From positions 62,001 to 126,000 of the forward strand of contig CAYZXT010000004.1 of the NCBI GenBank assembly GCA_964482515.1: a stretch of 64,000 bases of DNA. Direction: 5' to 3'. Both the position numbers and the translations under genes were made by a program. Below are positions 43,372 through 52,930 of the stretch, one piece after another (within the stretch, counting starts at the first letter, position 1; each line of letters begins with the position of its first letter). This stretch comes from CAYZXT01 sp964482515 (lineage in GTDB: Bacteria; Elusimicrobiota; Elusimicrobia; FEN-1173). A model generated the notes under the pieces. The model was not told the DNA's origin, made no database searches, and saw only the letters and a program-made list of their open reading frames with translations.

Positions 43372-44285
43372 AACAGCACGAGCACGAAGAGTCTTCCCTA
43401 AAACCCCAGGGGGCGCTGCTCTTCGCCGCGGCCTTGACCGCCCTGACCTTCGTGGTCGAGTTGGGCGGCGGGTGGTGGACGAACTCCATCGCCCTCCTTT
43501 CCGACTCGGGTCACGTGTTCATGGACATGATGGCGCTTCTGTTTTCGTTCTCCGCCCTGCGGCTGGCGCAGCGGCCCATCAGCAACCGGCGAACCTTTGG
43601 CCTCCACCGACTCGAAGTCTTCGCCGCTTTCCTCAACGGCGTGCTCGTCTCGGTCATCGCGATCGGGATCGTCATCGAGTCGTTGCTGCGGCTGAAGACG
43701 CCGCCGCCCGTCCGGACCGGACCGATGCTGCTGATCGCCGTAGGCGGGCTGGTCGTCAATTTGATCGTCGCGTGGCGGTTGCACGATTTCTCGCGGAGGG
43801 ACATCAACATGCGCGGGGCTTTCCTCCATGTGATGGGAGACGCCCTGGCCAGCATCGGCGTCGTGGCCGGCGGACTGCTCATGCGTTGGACCAAGAACTA
43901 TGTTTTCGACCCCATCGTCGGTTTTTTCATCGCCTTCATCATCGTGATCAACGCCGTCAGGCTGCTCAAGGATTCCATCGACATCCTGCTGGAAGCCGTC
44001 CCGAAGAACATGACCCTGGAGGAAGTGGTGGACAGCATGCGCGCCGTGCCGGGCGTTGCCCAAGTGGAAGACACGCATATTTGGAACATCTGCTCCCACT
44101 TGAGATCGCTCTCCGCGCACGTGACCCTGACTCCGGAAGCCAGGGAGCGGCAGGAAACCGTGACGGAAACGCTTTCCGGCATGCTGAAGGATCGCTACGC
44201 CATCAACCACGCGACGATCCAGATCCGCTTTTCCGACTGGAACAATCCCCGGAGAGGATCCTCTGAACCTCATTCCAATCCTTAA
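43368..44285 (+). CDS. Cation diffusion facilitator (zinc/cobalt exporter)
   Basis: The 305-residue protein has six membrane helices with the CDF metal-site pairs: LSDSGHVFMDMM in helix 2 and HVMGDALASIG in helix 5, then a cytosolic ferredoxin-like domain (EEVVDSMRAVPGVAQVEDTHIW). It exports Zn2+ or a similar ion using the proton gradient; it is closest in style to CzcD. A His-rich N-terminal start (MKQHEHEE) may bind metal. Confidence 0.93.
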   Translation: MKQHEHEESSLKPQGALLFAAALTALTFVVELGGGWWTNSIALLSDSGHVFMDMMALLFSFSALRLAQRPISNRRTFGLHRLEVFAAFLNGVLVSVIAIGIVIESLLRLKTPPPVRTGPMLLIAVGGLVVNLIVAWRLHDFSRRDINMRGAFLHVMGDALASIGVVAGGLLMRWTKNYVFDPIVGFFIAFIIVINAVRLLKDSIDILLEAVPKNMTLEEVVDSMRAVPGVAQVEDTHIWNICSHLRSLSAHVTLTPEARERQETVTETLSGMLKDRYAINHATIQIRFSDWNNPRRGSSEPHSNP

Positions 44286-44394
44286 ATCCCGCCTGCCCCT
44301 GGCCTTCGCCCTGATCGCCGTCCTGCTGCCGGGCGTTTTCCATACCATTTATACCTTCCAATATTTCCGTCCTTCGGCGGAAGAGTTCATCCCC

Positions 44395-46317
44395 GTGATC
44401 TGGCCCTGGGGCCCGCGCCTCATCGGGCTTTGGCTCGGGCATCTGCCGCGGCTCCTCGCCGCCGCGCTGTTCTTCCTGTCGCTGCCGGGACTGGGAGGAT
44501 TTCTCCTGCGGCGGCTGGGCCTGGACCGTTGGCGGAGTTTCTTCGTCGACAGCGGCGCGGCGTTGGTTTTTTGGGCAATCCTCGGATTTCTCCTCGCCGC
44601 CGCCGGGCTGTCCCAGCCGCGCACGCTCCAGGCCGTTTCGATCATTCTCTGCGCCGCGGGCTTGACGCTGTTCCCCAGGCAGCTTATGCGCCGACTCGTC
44701 CTGCCGAATGACCTCCCTTCGCGCCTATTGATCTTAGGTCTATCGCTCGTTGGGGTTTTGCTTTTGTTGAGCACTTTGGTGCCGGACACATTCTACGACG
44801 CCCTGGCCTACCACCTGGCCGTCCCCCAACTCTATCTGCAGACCGGACGCCTGACGGACCAGCCCGACAACCACCTGACGCGCCTTCCCGGATTGATCCA
44901 GACCCTGAACCTCTGGGGATTGGCCTGGAGCGACGACCGGTTGTGCAAGCTTTTGAACCTCGGATTTTTCACACTGATGATCGCGGCCCCGGCGGCGTGG
45001 CTGGGCCGGCGGGTATCGCGCCGCGCCGGGCTTTGGGCCGCCCTGATGATGGCGAGTTGTCCACTGTTCGTCGTCAACGCCTGGTCCTGCACCAACGACC
45101 TGCTTTGCGGCTTTTTCTTTTTCCTTTCCCTATCCTTGTGGATGGAGACCGGCGACGGGCCGGAGGCACCGCAGTCCGGCGCCATGCTGGCCGGGTTTTT
45201 CTTCGGCGCGGCCGCGGCCGTCAAATACACAGCCCTCTTCGCGGCGCCCTTCTTCATGCTGGAATTCATCCTCCGCGGCCTGCGGGAACCGAAGCGGACG
45301 TTTTCTTTCGCGATGGCCTTCGGCGCCGGAGCGGTGTTCCCCCTGCTCCCGTGGTGGCTGCGCACGGGGTTTTGGACCGGCAATCCTTTCTTTCCCAAAG
45401 CCACGGCCATCCTCGGCGGCGCCGCGCCGGAAGACCTGTCCCTGCTGAACGGCTGGGCGGACACGCTCCGCTTCGAAGGTTCCTTCTGGACGAGGCTGCT
45501 TTCGCTTTTCCAGGAGAGCCTGACGGGGGTGCAGCACGGCCGCTTCGGGTTCCTCGGCCCCGCGCTCATCATGACCCTCGCCCTGATGCTCTTCCTGCGC
45601 GACCGGAAATCCCTGCAGCCGCTGATGCTGTGCGCGGTGGTCTCCTATACTTTCTTCGCCGCCTCTTCGGGGCGTTCACGCTACTTCATCCCGCAACTGC
45701 CCCTGTTCTTCATCATGGGGGCCGTGTGCCTGGAGGACTACCTGAACGCCGGAGCGTCGGCCCCGTTCAGCGGCGGACGATGGAATCCGACCAACCCAGG
45801 CCATTGGCTCCAGGCTTCCCTGGCGGCCGTGGTCATGCTCAACCTGTTCTGGCTGGTGCTGGTGTTCCAACGGTATGATCAGGGATGGGGAGTGATCTGG
45901 GGGCGGGAGAGCGAGCGGGACTATCTGCGCGCCGAACACATCGGCGTCTACGGACATCCGACGCAGCGGGCGTTCGATTATGTGTCCGCGCACAACGAAG
46001 GCGGGAAGATTTTTCTCATCGGCGAAGCCCGGACCTTCCGGTCGCCGCTTCCGACCCGCGCGGCCGGCGCTTTCAACGTCCCCACTTACGCGCGCTGGGA
46101 GCAGGAGGCGCCCACACCCGACGCGTTCCTGGAAAAGCTCCGCGCCGCGGGGTTCAGCTATCTGTTGGTCAACGTGCCCGAGATGAAGCGCGTCACGCCG
46201 GAACCATACCGGACCGACGCCGACATCCGCCTGCTCGGCGCGGTCTTCGACCGCCTGGCGCCGCCGCTCTACCGGGACCAATGGACGATCCTTTTTAAAA
46301 TTCCGCAGGTGACGTGA
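44395..46317 (+). CDS. Multi-helix membrane glycosyltransferase (PMT/ArnT style)
   Basis: The 640-residue protein has about 11-13 membrane helices; the first large loop holds LVPDTFYDALAYHLAVPQ, the acidic Asp motif typical of GT-C enzymes that use lipid-linked sugars. It likely transfers sugars to a protein or lipid on the periplasmic side. A C-terminal soluble part (after about 500) is of unknown type. The start is uncertain: GTG at 44395 is the first NTG with good context, but the same frame stays open upstream to 44263 and encodes a clear extra helix there. Confidence 0.78.
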   Translation: MIWPWGPRLIGLWLGHLPRLLAAALFFLSLPGLGGFLLRRLGLDRWRSFFVDSGAALVFWAILGFLLAAAGLSQPRTLQAVSIILCAAGLTLFPRQLMRRLVLPNDLPSRLLILGLSLVGVLLLLSTLVPDTFYDALAYHLAVPQLYLQTGRLTDQPDNHLTRLPGLIQTLNLWGLAWSDDRLCKLLNLGFFTLMIAAPAAWLGRRVSRRAGLWAALMMASCPLFVVNAWSCTNDLLCGFFFFLSLSLWMETGDGPEAPQSGAMLAGFFFGAAAAVKYTALFAAPFFMLEFILRGLREPKRTFSFAMAFGAGAVFPLLPWWLRTGFWTGNPFFPKATAILGGAAPEDLSLLNGWADTLRFEGSFWTRLLSLFQESLTGVQHGRFGFLGPALIMTLALMLFLRDRKSLQPLMLCAVVSYTFFAASSGRSRYFIPQLPLFFIMGAVCLEDYLNAGASAPFSGGRWNPTNPGHWLQASLAAVVMLNLFWLVLVFQRYDQGWGVIWGRESERDYLRAEHIGVYGHPTQRAFDYVSAHNEGGKIFLIGEARTFRSPLPTRAAGAFNVPTYARWEQEAPTPDAFLEKLRAAGFSYLLVNVPEMKRVTPEPYRTDADIRLLGAVFDRLAPPLYRDQWTILFKIPQVT

Positions 46318-46324
46318 GGTCCCC

Positions 46325-46774
46325 ATGCCCAAAGCGACGGACCAACTCCTCAAAGACCACAAAATGATCCGGAAGGTGCTTGAAGGCCTCTCGCCGGAAA
46401 AACCGCGTTTTCCCCAGCTCATGAAAACGCTCCAGCGCATCGTGGTCGCCCACGCCTGGTTCGAGGACGTGATCTTCCTTCCGGCGTTCGAGGCCGAGCC
46501 GCTGCTGCACCGCCGGTTCACGGGGGAAATCCAACAGGAACACAAGGACATCGAGACGCTGCTGAAGCTGCTGCGGAAAACTCCCGCGGAAAAGACCGGG
46601 GACCTTTCCGCCTATTTCCTGCAGCTGACGACGGTGTTGGACACGCACTTCAAGAAGGAAGAGGACGCGCTGTTCCCGCTGGCGGAGAAAATTTTGAACG
46701 AGGAGGGGTTGAACGAACTGGCCTCGGAGATGGAGCGGCGGAAAACCGAAGTCCGGGACCTGACGGACGACTAA
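46325..46774 (+). CDS. Hemerythrin-domain protein
   Basis: The 149-residue HHE protein has the iron ligands DHKMI, HAWFEDVIFLPAFE, EHKDI and HFKKEEDALFPLAE in the usual order. Such proteins bind di-iron and store or sense oxygen or nitric oxide, or repair iron-sulphur clusters. It follows the glycosyltransferase by seven bases, and its 3' end overlaps the convergent sensor kinase stop by four bases. Confidence 0.85.
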   Translation: MPKATDQLLKDHKMIRKVLEGLSPEKPRFPQLMKTLQRIVVAHAWFEDVIFLPAFEAEPLLHRRFTGEIQQEHKDIETLLKLLRKTPAEKTGDLSAYFLQLTTVLDTHFKKEEDALFPLAEKILNEEGLNELASEMERRKTEVRDLTDD

Positions 46775-48729
46775 CGCTGCGGAACCAGCTTGTCCTTGCC
46801 GGCGTCGAGGACCAGCCGCACTTTTTCGGAAAGCTGCTGCGCCGTGAACGGTTTCGGCAGAAAATTGTCTTCCTTCATCCACTGGTCCATTCCCGGTTGT
46901 TCCTGCCCGATATACCCGGACGTTAAAAGCACCCGGACGTGCGGCCGCTGCGCGCGGAGGCTTTCCGCCAACAGCGGCCCGCTCATGCCCGGCATCACCA
47001 CGTCCGTCAAAAGCAGGTCGATCCCGCCGTTGAAATCGCGCGAAATGCGCATGGCTTCGCCGCCGTGCTGCGCTTCGAACACGCGGTACCCGCAATGCCT
47101 CAACACCGCCGCGGTCATGGACCGGACGGAATCCTCGTCTTCCACCAGCAGGATCGTTTCCGTTCCCGTGGACATGGCGGGGGCCGAAGGGCGGGGAGGG
47201 AGGTCGTGCTTCTGCTGCGTGGTGCGGGGTAGATAGATTTTAAAAGCCGTCCCCAGGCCGGGCCGGCTGGACACCCAAATGTGGCCGCCGCTCTGTTTGA
47301 CGATGCCGTACACCGTGGCCAGCCCCAGCCCCGTTCCCTGGCCCGGTTGCTTCGTCGTGTAGAAGGGCTCAAACATATGTTCCAGGGTTTCCGGTTCCAT
47401 TCCGTTGCCGGTGTCCGTGATCTGGAGGAGGGCGTAATCGCCCGGGTTGAAGCCCCCCTGGGCCCAGGCGGAGTTGGGATAGAGGGCGAAGTTCATCGTC
47501 TGGACCACCAATCGCCCGCCCTCCGGCATGGCGTCCCGCGCGTTCACCGCCAAATTCAGGATCACCTGTTCGATCTGCCCCTGGTCCGCCAGGACCGGCA
47601 CCAGGGCGGGTTCCAGGACGGTCACCAGCGACACGTTTTCGCCGATGAGCCGCCGCAGCATCTTCTGCATGTTGGAGACGACGGCGTTCAGGTCCAGGAC
47701 CGCGGGCTGGAGGACCTGCTTGCGGCTGAAGGCCAACAGTTGGTGGGTCAGGGACGCGCCCCGCATCCCGGCCTTGCGGATTTCGCCCGCCGTGTCCCGT
47801 AGCGGACTGTTCACGTCCATCTGATAAAGAAGCATGTCGCTGTATCCCAGTATGGCGGTGAGCACGTTGTTGAAGTCGTGCGCCACCCCGCCCGCCAGTT
47901 TGCCGATGGCTTCCAGTTTTTGGGATTGCCTCAATTGTTCTTCCAGGTCGAGCCTTTCCGTCACGTCCCGCAGGTTCAGGACCAACCCGTTGACGGAAGC
48001 GTCCTCGCCCATCACCCGGCTGGAGACCGCCTCCATGGTGCGCCATTGCTTGTCTTTGCGGCGCAGGCGGAACTCCTCCGGCTTCGCCTGGCCGGGCGCG
48101 CCCAGCGGCCGGATCAAGAGCTCCTGCAGTTTAGGGATATCATCGGAATGCGCGAACTCAAGCAGGGTACCGCCCAAAACGTCGGAGGCGGCGTGCCCCA
48201 GGATCCGCTCGAAGGAAGGGCTGACGTACAGAAAAGTGCCCTGGGCGTCCAAAAAGACCACGGCGTCCAGGGCGTTCTCGATGAGGGAGCGGAAATAGCG
48301 TTCGCTTCGCGCCAGGGCGCCTTCCATGGCCTTGCGGTCCCGGCGGACCTGCGCGTCGGCCAATTCCCGCCGGACGGCGGGCAGGAGGCGCGCCAGGTTG
48401 TTCTTCAAAATGTAATCGTGGGCCCCGGCGCGCATGGATTCCACGGCCACTTCCTCGCCGATCTTGCCCGAAACGATGATGAAGGGAATGTCTATTTCCT
48501 GACCGCGAAGCAGGTCCAGGGCGGCGAGTCCGCTGAAGCGCGGCATCACGTAATCGGAGAGGATGATGTCCCAGGCCGCGCCGCGCAACGCCTCGCGCAT
48601 GGCCTCCGCGGTCTCCACCCGCCGGTGGACCGGCTCATAGCCGCCGCGCTGGAGTTCACGCAATAAGAGAAAAGCATCGTTTTCGGAATCTTCCACTATC
48701 AGGACGCGCAGCGGTATGTTTGAGGCCAT
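46771..48729 (-). CDS. Hybrid sensor kinase: REC-PAS-HisKA-HATPase-REC
   Basis: The 652-residue protein starts with a receiver (LRVLIVEDSENDAF, phospho-Asp in IILSDYVMP, KNNLARLLPAV), then PAS (about 150-270), HisKA with the H-box GGVAHDFNNVLTAILGYSD, an ATPase with NLAVNARDAMPEGG and GTGLGLATVYGIVKQSGG, and a second receiver (ILLVEDEDSVR, LLLTDVVMPGMSG). The HDFNN H-box is the hybrid-kinase type. No membrane helix, so the input comes from the N-terminal receiver or PAS domain. Start at 48729. Confidence 0.92.
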   Translation of the reverse strand: MASNIPLRVLIVEDSENDAFLLLRELQRGGYEPVHRRVETAEAMREALRGAAWDIILSDYVMPRFSGLAALDLLRGQEIDIPFIIVSGKIGEEVAVESMRAGAHDYILKNNLARLLPAVRRELADAQVRRDRKAMEGALARSERYFRSLIENALDAVVFLDAQGTFLYVSPSFERILGHAASDVLGGTLLEFAHSDDIPKLQELLIRPLGAPGQAKPEEFRLRRKDKQWRTMEAVSSRVMGEDASVNGLVLNLRDVTERLDLEEQLRQSQKLEAIGKLAGGVAHDFNNVLTAILGYSDMLLYQMDVNSPLRDTAGEIRKAGMRGASLTHQLLAFSRKQVLQPAVLDLNAVVSNMQKMLRRLIGENVSLVTVLEPALVPVLADQGQIEQVILNLAVNARDAMPEGGRLVVQTMNFALYPNSAWAQGGFNPGDYALLQITDTGNGMEPETLEHMFEPFYTTKQPGQGTGLGLATVYGIVKQSGGHIWVSSRPGLGTAFKIYLPRTTQQKHDLPPRPSAPAMSTGTETILLVEDEDSVRSMTAAVLRHCGYRVFEAQHGGEAMRISRDFNGGIDLLLTDVVMPGMSGPLLAESLRAQRPHVRVLLTSGYIGQEQPGMDQWMKEDNFLPKPFTAQQLSEKVRLVLDAGKDKLVPQR

Positions 48730-48923
48730 GGTATCCCCTCCACGAAAAAATCCTCTGAAAAAACCCTCTATGCGACTTCGCTTGTTTTAACGTATTTCAA
48801 AACTGGGACAGGTAGAAGCAAGGAGTGGGAAGAAGCGGACCGGCAGGCCGGTTCCGACACACATATTATAGGACGTTTTCAGTCGATGGATGAAGCCCGG
48901 CATGAAGTTTTTCAGGCCAGTGA

Positions 48924-48965
48924 AAAGGCCCGCCGGTCCATCGCGGGGATGAACGGGCGGGCCTT
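48924..48965. terminator. Bidirectional terminator-like hairpin
   Basis: AAAGGCCCGCC (48924-48934) pairs perfectly with GGCGGGCCTTT (48955-48965) around a 20-base loop. In minus orientation TTTT follows, so it would end the pseudogene transcript. The rest of 48730-48984 shows no gene. Confidence 0.7.
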
Positions 48966-48984
48966 TGGAAACGGTCGACTCTCG

Positions 48985-49348
48985 CTACGCGGCTTCCAGG
49001 GTCCTGCGGATGCCGTCGATGAATTCCTTGAAGTCGTCCACAACCTTCGGCAGGGGCAAGGCATTCAACAATTCGCTCAAGATGAAGACCTGGAGGCGCG
49101 CCAACAACTCGTTAATTTCGCCCGTGGTCAACCGGCCGTAATCCAGCCGGATGCCGCGCTCCGAGCTGGCTCCCCGCCAGGAAAACGAGGGAGGGCGGGT
49201 TGTCCATGGAAGCCGCGGCGGACATGGCCTCGCGCACGATCCGGTTGACGGACTGGGTCGGCAGGCTGGGATTGACGACGATGCGGATGCTTTTAATAAA
49301 TTGTAAATAGGTTGTAAATATTTTGCGCTTCAAAAATCCCCTAATCAT
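48985..49348 (-). pseudogene. Small gene with a frameshift at a GGGG run
   Basis: Frame 1 runs from ATG 49348 through SIRIVVNPSLPTQSVNRIV ... NPPSLVFLAG; after the GGGG at 49175-49172 it falls into a nonsense tail ending near 49112. Removing one G moves into a frame that continues GASSERGIRLDYGRLTTGEI, then NELLARLQVFILSELLNA, ending IRRTLEAA with stop at 48987-48985. The joined product would be about 120 residues and reads as a natural protein. No family recognised. Sequencing error and true decay are both possible. The 49349-49446 gap upstream is AT-rich with no clear gene. Confidence 0.6.
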
Positions 49349-49446
49349 TCGACGGAAGATTTAATACAATAAGTCATTCTATTTACCGAATCCTGGAAGT
49401 CATCCGAATGCGGGGTGGCTTCTTTCAATATTCCCCGGAGAAATTC

Positions 49447-52400
49447 ATGACCCTTCCCGTTTATTCCTTGGACGACCAAGGCCGCTGCGTTATTGACCAA
49501 TACAACGAGAGCTCACTGTTTTCCAGCTTCCTGCCCGGCATCGCCGGAGAAAACGGCATCCCCCTTTGGGCCTTCTACGTGAACCGCGGGCAGGGCGTCG
49601 TCAGCTTCGGCATCCGGAACAAGGACGCCGCCATTTTGGAATTCTTCCCCGCGGACAAAGCCTACCAGCTCGTCACGCTGCGCGGGTTCCGCACTTTCCT
49701 CAAAGTCCACCGGGGCTCCAAGACCGCTTTCCACGAACCGTTCCAGCGCAACGACGACCAAAACGTGCATCAGCGGATGATCATCTCCAGCCATGAAGTG
49801 GCGGTGGAGGAAACCAACAAAACGCTCGGCCTCAAGGTCCGCGCCGAGATGTTCACACTGCCCAACGCCTCCCTCGGCGGCCTCGTGCGCCGGCTCACCG
49901 TTGAAAACATTTCCGACCAGGAGATCTCCCTCGAATACGTCGACGGACTCCCGCAGCTCCTCTCCTTCGGCCTCAACCAATGGGTGATCAAGAACATGAG
50001 CCGCACCATGGAGGCCTTCACCATCGTCGACAACCTGGACCAGGGCGCGCCGTTCCTGCGGTTGAAGGTGTTGCCCGCGGATTCGGAGAAGATCGTCCCC
50101 GTCGTCGCAGGGAACTTCTTCGTCGGCTACCATCACCAGGACGCCCACTTCGGCCGGACGCAAGCCATCGTGGACAGCCGCATCGTCTTCGGCTCGCGGG
50201 CGGACTTCACGGTCCCGGAAAATTTCTTTTCGGACAAGGGCTTCGACGCCTCCAGGCAGGTATCGGGCAACAGGAACCCGGCGGGTTTCCTGACCGGGCA
50301 CGGCAAGCTCGCGCCCAAGGGCCGATTGTCGGTCCTGAGCCTTTACGGCCACGCCGGCAGCCTTTCCGAACTGAACGATTTCCTGGCCGCGAACGTCACC
50401 GACGCGACGTTCTTCGACCGGAAGCAGGACGAGAACGCGCGCATGATTCGAGGCATCTCGTCGCGCGCCTTCACCGCCACCAGCCACGGCATCCTGAACG
50501 AATACGCCCGCCAGTCCTTCCTGGACAACCTGCTGCGCGGCGGGCTGTCCGTCCAAGTCCCCGGCGGGCCGATCCTGTACCTGTTCGGCCGCAAGCACGG
50601 CGACCTGGAGCGGGACTACAACGAGTTCTTCCTGCAAGACAGCACTTTCTCGGAGGGGAACGGCGATTTCCGCGACGTGCTGCAGAACCGCCGCTGCGAG
50701 CTCTTCTTCAACCCCGCGGTGGGCGACCGCAACATCAAATATTTCTTCAGCCTCATCCAGCCCGACGGATACAACCCGCTGGTGCTGCGCAACACGCGCT
50801 TCCACATCGCCGAACCGAAGAAACTGGCGGCGGACCCGGAACTCGCGCCGCTGCTGCCCGCGCTCGAACCCATGTTCGCCCAGGAATTTAAGTACGCCGC
50901 GCTCTGGAGCGCCCTGGCCGACAAGCTGAAGGACGAGGCCGACCGCGCGCGCGCCGCCGGAAAGATCCTGCAGGCCGCGGAAGAAGTGGAAGACGCCGAA
51001 TTCGAAAAAGGGTATTGGTCCGACCACTGGACCTACCTGGTGGACATCCTGGAAAACTTCCGGAACGTCTATCCGGACCGCCTGAACGCCGCGCTGCTGT
51101 CGAACAACACCTACACGTTTTTTGATTCCACCCATTTCGTCCTGCCGCGCGAAAAGAAATACGTCGTCACCGAGCGGGGCGTGCGCCAGTACGGCGCAGT
51201 GGCGTACAATAAGGAAAAGGACCTCCTGATCAAGAGCCGCTCCGTGGCCAAGCACCGCGTGCGCACCAAGCAGGGCAAGGGCGAGGTCTATCGCACCACG
51301 CTGCTGGTGAAGATCCTCACGCTCGTCGTGAACAAGCTCGCCTCCCTGGACGCCTTCCTCGCCGGCATCGAGATGGAAGCCGACCGCCCGGGCTGGTGCG
51401 ACGCCCTCAACGGGCTGCCCGGACTCTTCGGCTCCGCGCTCAACGAATCCATCGAGCTGAAGCGACTCGTGGACTTCCTGCTCGACGCATTAAAATCGAC
51501 CGACAACAGCTCCTCGGTCCCCATGCCGCTCGAGCTCTACAACTTCCTCCACGCCCTCGGCCAGATGGTGAAAAACCCCTCCGACCTCGAGAAAGACCCC
51601 ATGAAGTTCTGGAACGAGAGCCACATGCTCAAGGAATCCTACCGCGAGAAAGTGTTCTTCGGCTTCGACGGCGCGGAAAAGTCCGTCCCCATGGAAGAGA
51701 TCAAAACCCTCCTGACCAACGCCTCAGCGCTCCTGGAGAAAAGCCTCGAACGCGGGCGGGACAAATCCACCGGGCTTTATCACACCTATTTTTCACACGA
51801 TCCGGTCGCCTACGAAAGGATCGGCGAAAGCGATTCCCCCTTCGCGCGCGTGAAGGTGTTCTCGCAGAAACCGCTTCCGCTTTTCCTGGAAGGCATCGTG
51901 CACGCGATGCGCGTCCTCAAGACCCCGGCGGAAACCCGCGCGATCTACCAGAACGTTTTGAAGACCGAGCTCTACGACAAAGCCCTCGGCATGTACCGCA
52001 TGAACGCGCCCCTGGGCGACAAAGCCATCGAGCTCGGCCGCATCGCCATCTTCAACTACGGTTGGCTGGAAAACGGGTCCATCTTCCTGCACATGCACTA
52101 CAAGTACGTCCTGGAAATGATCCGGGGCGGCATGATCGACGAGTTCTACGCCAACCTCTCGACGCTGCTCGTCCCCTTCCGTGATCCGAAGACCTACCGC
52201 CGCAGCGTGACGGAGAACGTCAGCTTCATGGCGAGCAGCGGCTATGCGACGGACCCGGGGGACCACGGCAAAGGCTTTGTCGCGCGGCTCTCCGGGTCGA
52301 CGGTGGAATTCCTCCACATCTGGTCGATCCTGATGTTCGGCGGCGCGCCGTTCCGGCTGGACGACGCGGGCCAGCTGGTGTTCCGCCTGGAGCCGCAGCT

Positions 52401-52692
52401 GCACAAGGACTTTTTCACGAAGGACGAGATGGAGATCCATCCAGCCCCCGGCGAAAAAGCGGTCCTGCCGAAAAACGCCCTGGCTTTCAAGTTCCTGGGG
52501 AAGACCCTCGTGATCTATCACAACGACGCGCGGCGCGACACCTTCGGCGCCTCCGGCGCCCGCGTGCAAAGGTACATCCTGGAAGGTTTCGACGGAAAGT
52601 CGGAAACGGTGAAGAACGACCATCTGGTGGGAAAGAACGCCCTGGCGATCCGCGAGGGCCGCATTAAGACGATCCACGCCTATCTAGGATAG
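49447..52692 (+). CDS. Large GH94-like (cellobiose phosphorylase-type) protein
   Basis: The roughly 1,080-residue protein starts MTLPVYSLDDQGRCVIDQYN and has N-terminal beta-sandwich features (GIPLWAFYVNRGQGVVSFGI, PADKAYQLVTLRGFRTFLK), followed by a long helical barrel-like region (about 480-950). This layout recalls the uncharacterised COG3459/cellobiose-phosphorylase-like proteins of some bacteria. Predicted role: phosphorolysis or rearrangement of a beta-glucan or similar glycan, not certain. GGAG lies six bases before the ATG at 49447; an upstream ATG at 49408 has no ribosome site. No sugar-transport genes are adjacent. Confidence 0.7.
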   Translation: MTLPVYSLDDQGRCVIDQYNESSLFSSFLPGIAGENGIPLWAFYVNRGQGVVSFGIRNKDAAILEFFPADKAYQLVTLRGFRTFLKVHRGSKTAFHEPFQRNDDQNVHQRMIISSHEVAVEETNKTLGLKVRAEMFTLPNASLGGLVRRLTVENISDQEISLEYVDGLPQLLSFGLNQWVIKNMSRTMEAFTIVDNLDQGAPFLRLKVLPADSEKIVPVVAGNFFVGYHHQDAHFGRTQAIVDSRIVFGSRADFTVPENFFSDKGFDASRQVSGNRNPAGFLTGHGKLAPKGRLSVLSLYGHAGSLSELNDFLAANVTDATFFDRKQDENARMIRGISSRAFTATSHGILNEYARQSFLDNLLRGGLSVQVPGGPILYLFGRKHGDLERDYNEFFLQDSTFSEGNGDFRDVLQNRRCELFFNPAVGDRNIKYFFSLIQPDGYNPLVLRNTRFHIAEPKKLAADPELAPLLPALEPMFAQEFKYAALWSALADKLKDEADRARAAGKILQAAEEVEDAEFEKGYWSDHWTYLVDILENFRNVYPDRLNAALLSNNTYTFFDSTHFVLPREKKYVVTERGVRQYGAVAYNKEKDLLIKSRSVAKHRVRTKQGKGEVYRTTLLVKILTLVVNKLASLDAFLAGIEMEADRPGWCDALNGLPGLFGSALNESIELKRLVDFLLDALKSTDNSSSVPMPLELYNFLHALGQMVKNPSDLEKDPMKFWNESHMLKESYREKVFFGFDGAEKSVPMEEIKTLLTNASALLEKSLERGRDKSTGLYHTYFSHDPVAYERIGESDSPFARVKVFSQKPLPLFLEGIVHAMRVLKTPAETRAIYQNVLKTELYDKALGMYRMNAPLGDKAIELGRIAIFNYGWLENGSIFLHMHYKYVLEMIRGGMIDEFYANLSTLLVPFRDPKTYRRSVTENVSFMASSGYATDPGDHGKGFVARLSGSTVEFLHIWSILMFGGAPFRLDDAGQLVFRLEPQLHKDFFTKDEMEIHPAPGEKAVLPKNALAFKFLGKTLVIYHNDARRDTFGASGARVQRYILEGFDGKSETVKNDHLVGKNALAIREGRIKTIHAYLG

Positions 52693-52696
52693 GTTC

Positions 52697-52764
52697 GTCA
52701 CCCCGGCGGAAGCCGGGGTCCAGTCATCTAAAAGCTTCTGGATTCCGGCTTTCGCCGGAATGAC
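52697..52764. repeat. Dispersed palindromic repeat, 68 nt
   Basis: GTCACCCCGGCGGAAGCCGG starts the element and TTTCGCCGGAATGAC ends it. It is the same length and nearly the same sequence as the copy at 56109-56176. Confidence 0.75.
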
Positions 52765-52777
52765 GACAAAAAATCCG

Positions 52778-52807
52778 TTGACTTATTCTTCGTCGGCGGG
52801 TTATAAT
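52778..52807 (+). promoter_or_regulatory. Promoter of the ilv leader and fused synthase
   Basis: TTGACT (52778-52783), 18-nt spacer, perfect TATAAT (52802-52807). The leader ATG (52817) follows ten bases after the -10 box. Confidence 0.8.
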
Positions 52808-52816
52808 AAGGCCTCA

Positions 52817-52903
52817 ATGTCATCCATTCACAGCGCACTCCTTCAGGTCGTCGTTTTGGTCGTCCGGGTCGTCGTCCCGGGCGTCGGGGGTGTCGCGCTG
52901 TAA
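52817..52903 (+). CDS. Valine-rich ilv leader peptide
   Basis: The 28-codon ORF (plus TAA) contains ten Val, four Leu and one Ile. Val occupies positions 11-13, 15-16, 18-20, 23 and 26 and is encoded mostly by GTC. It precedes a terminator and the fused acetohydroxyacid synthase. Known attenuators of ilv operons work the same way: shortage of charged tRNA-Val, -Leu or -Ile stalls the ribosome on the leader and stops terminator formation. The role here is inferred from composition and position. Confidence 0.8.
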   Translation: MSSIHSALLQVVVLVVRVVVPGVGGVAL

Positions 52904-52930
52904 CGGTTAGCAAAGAAGAAGCGAAAAGAC

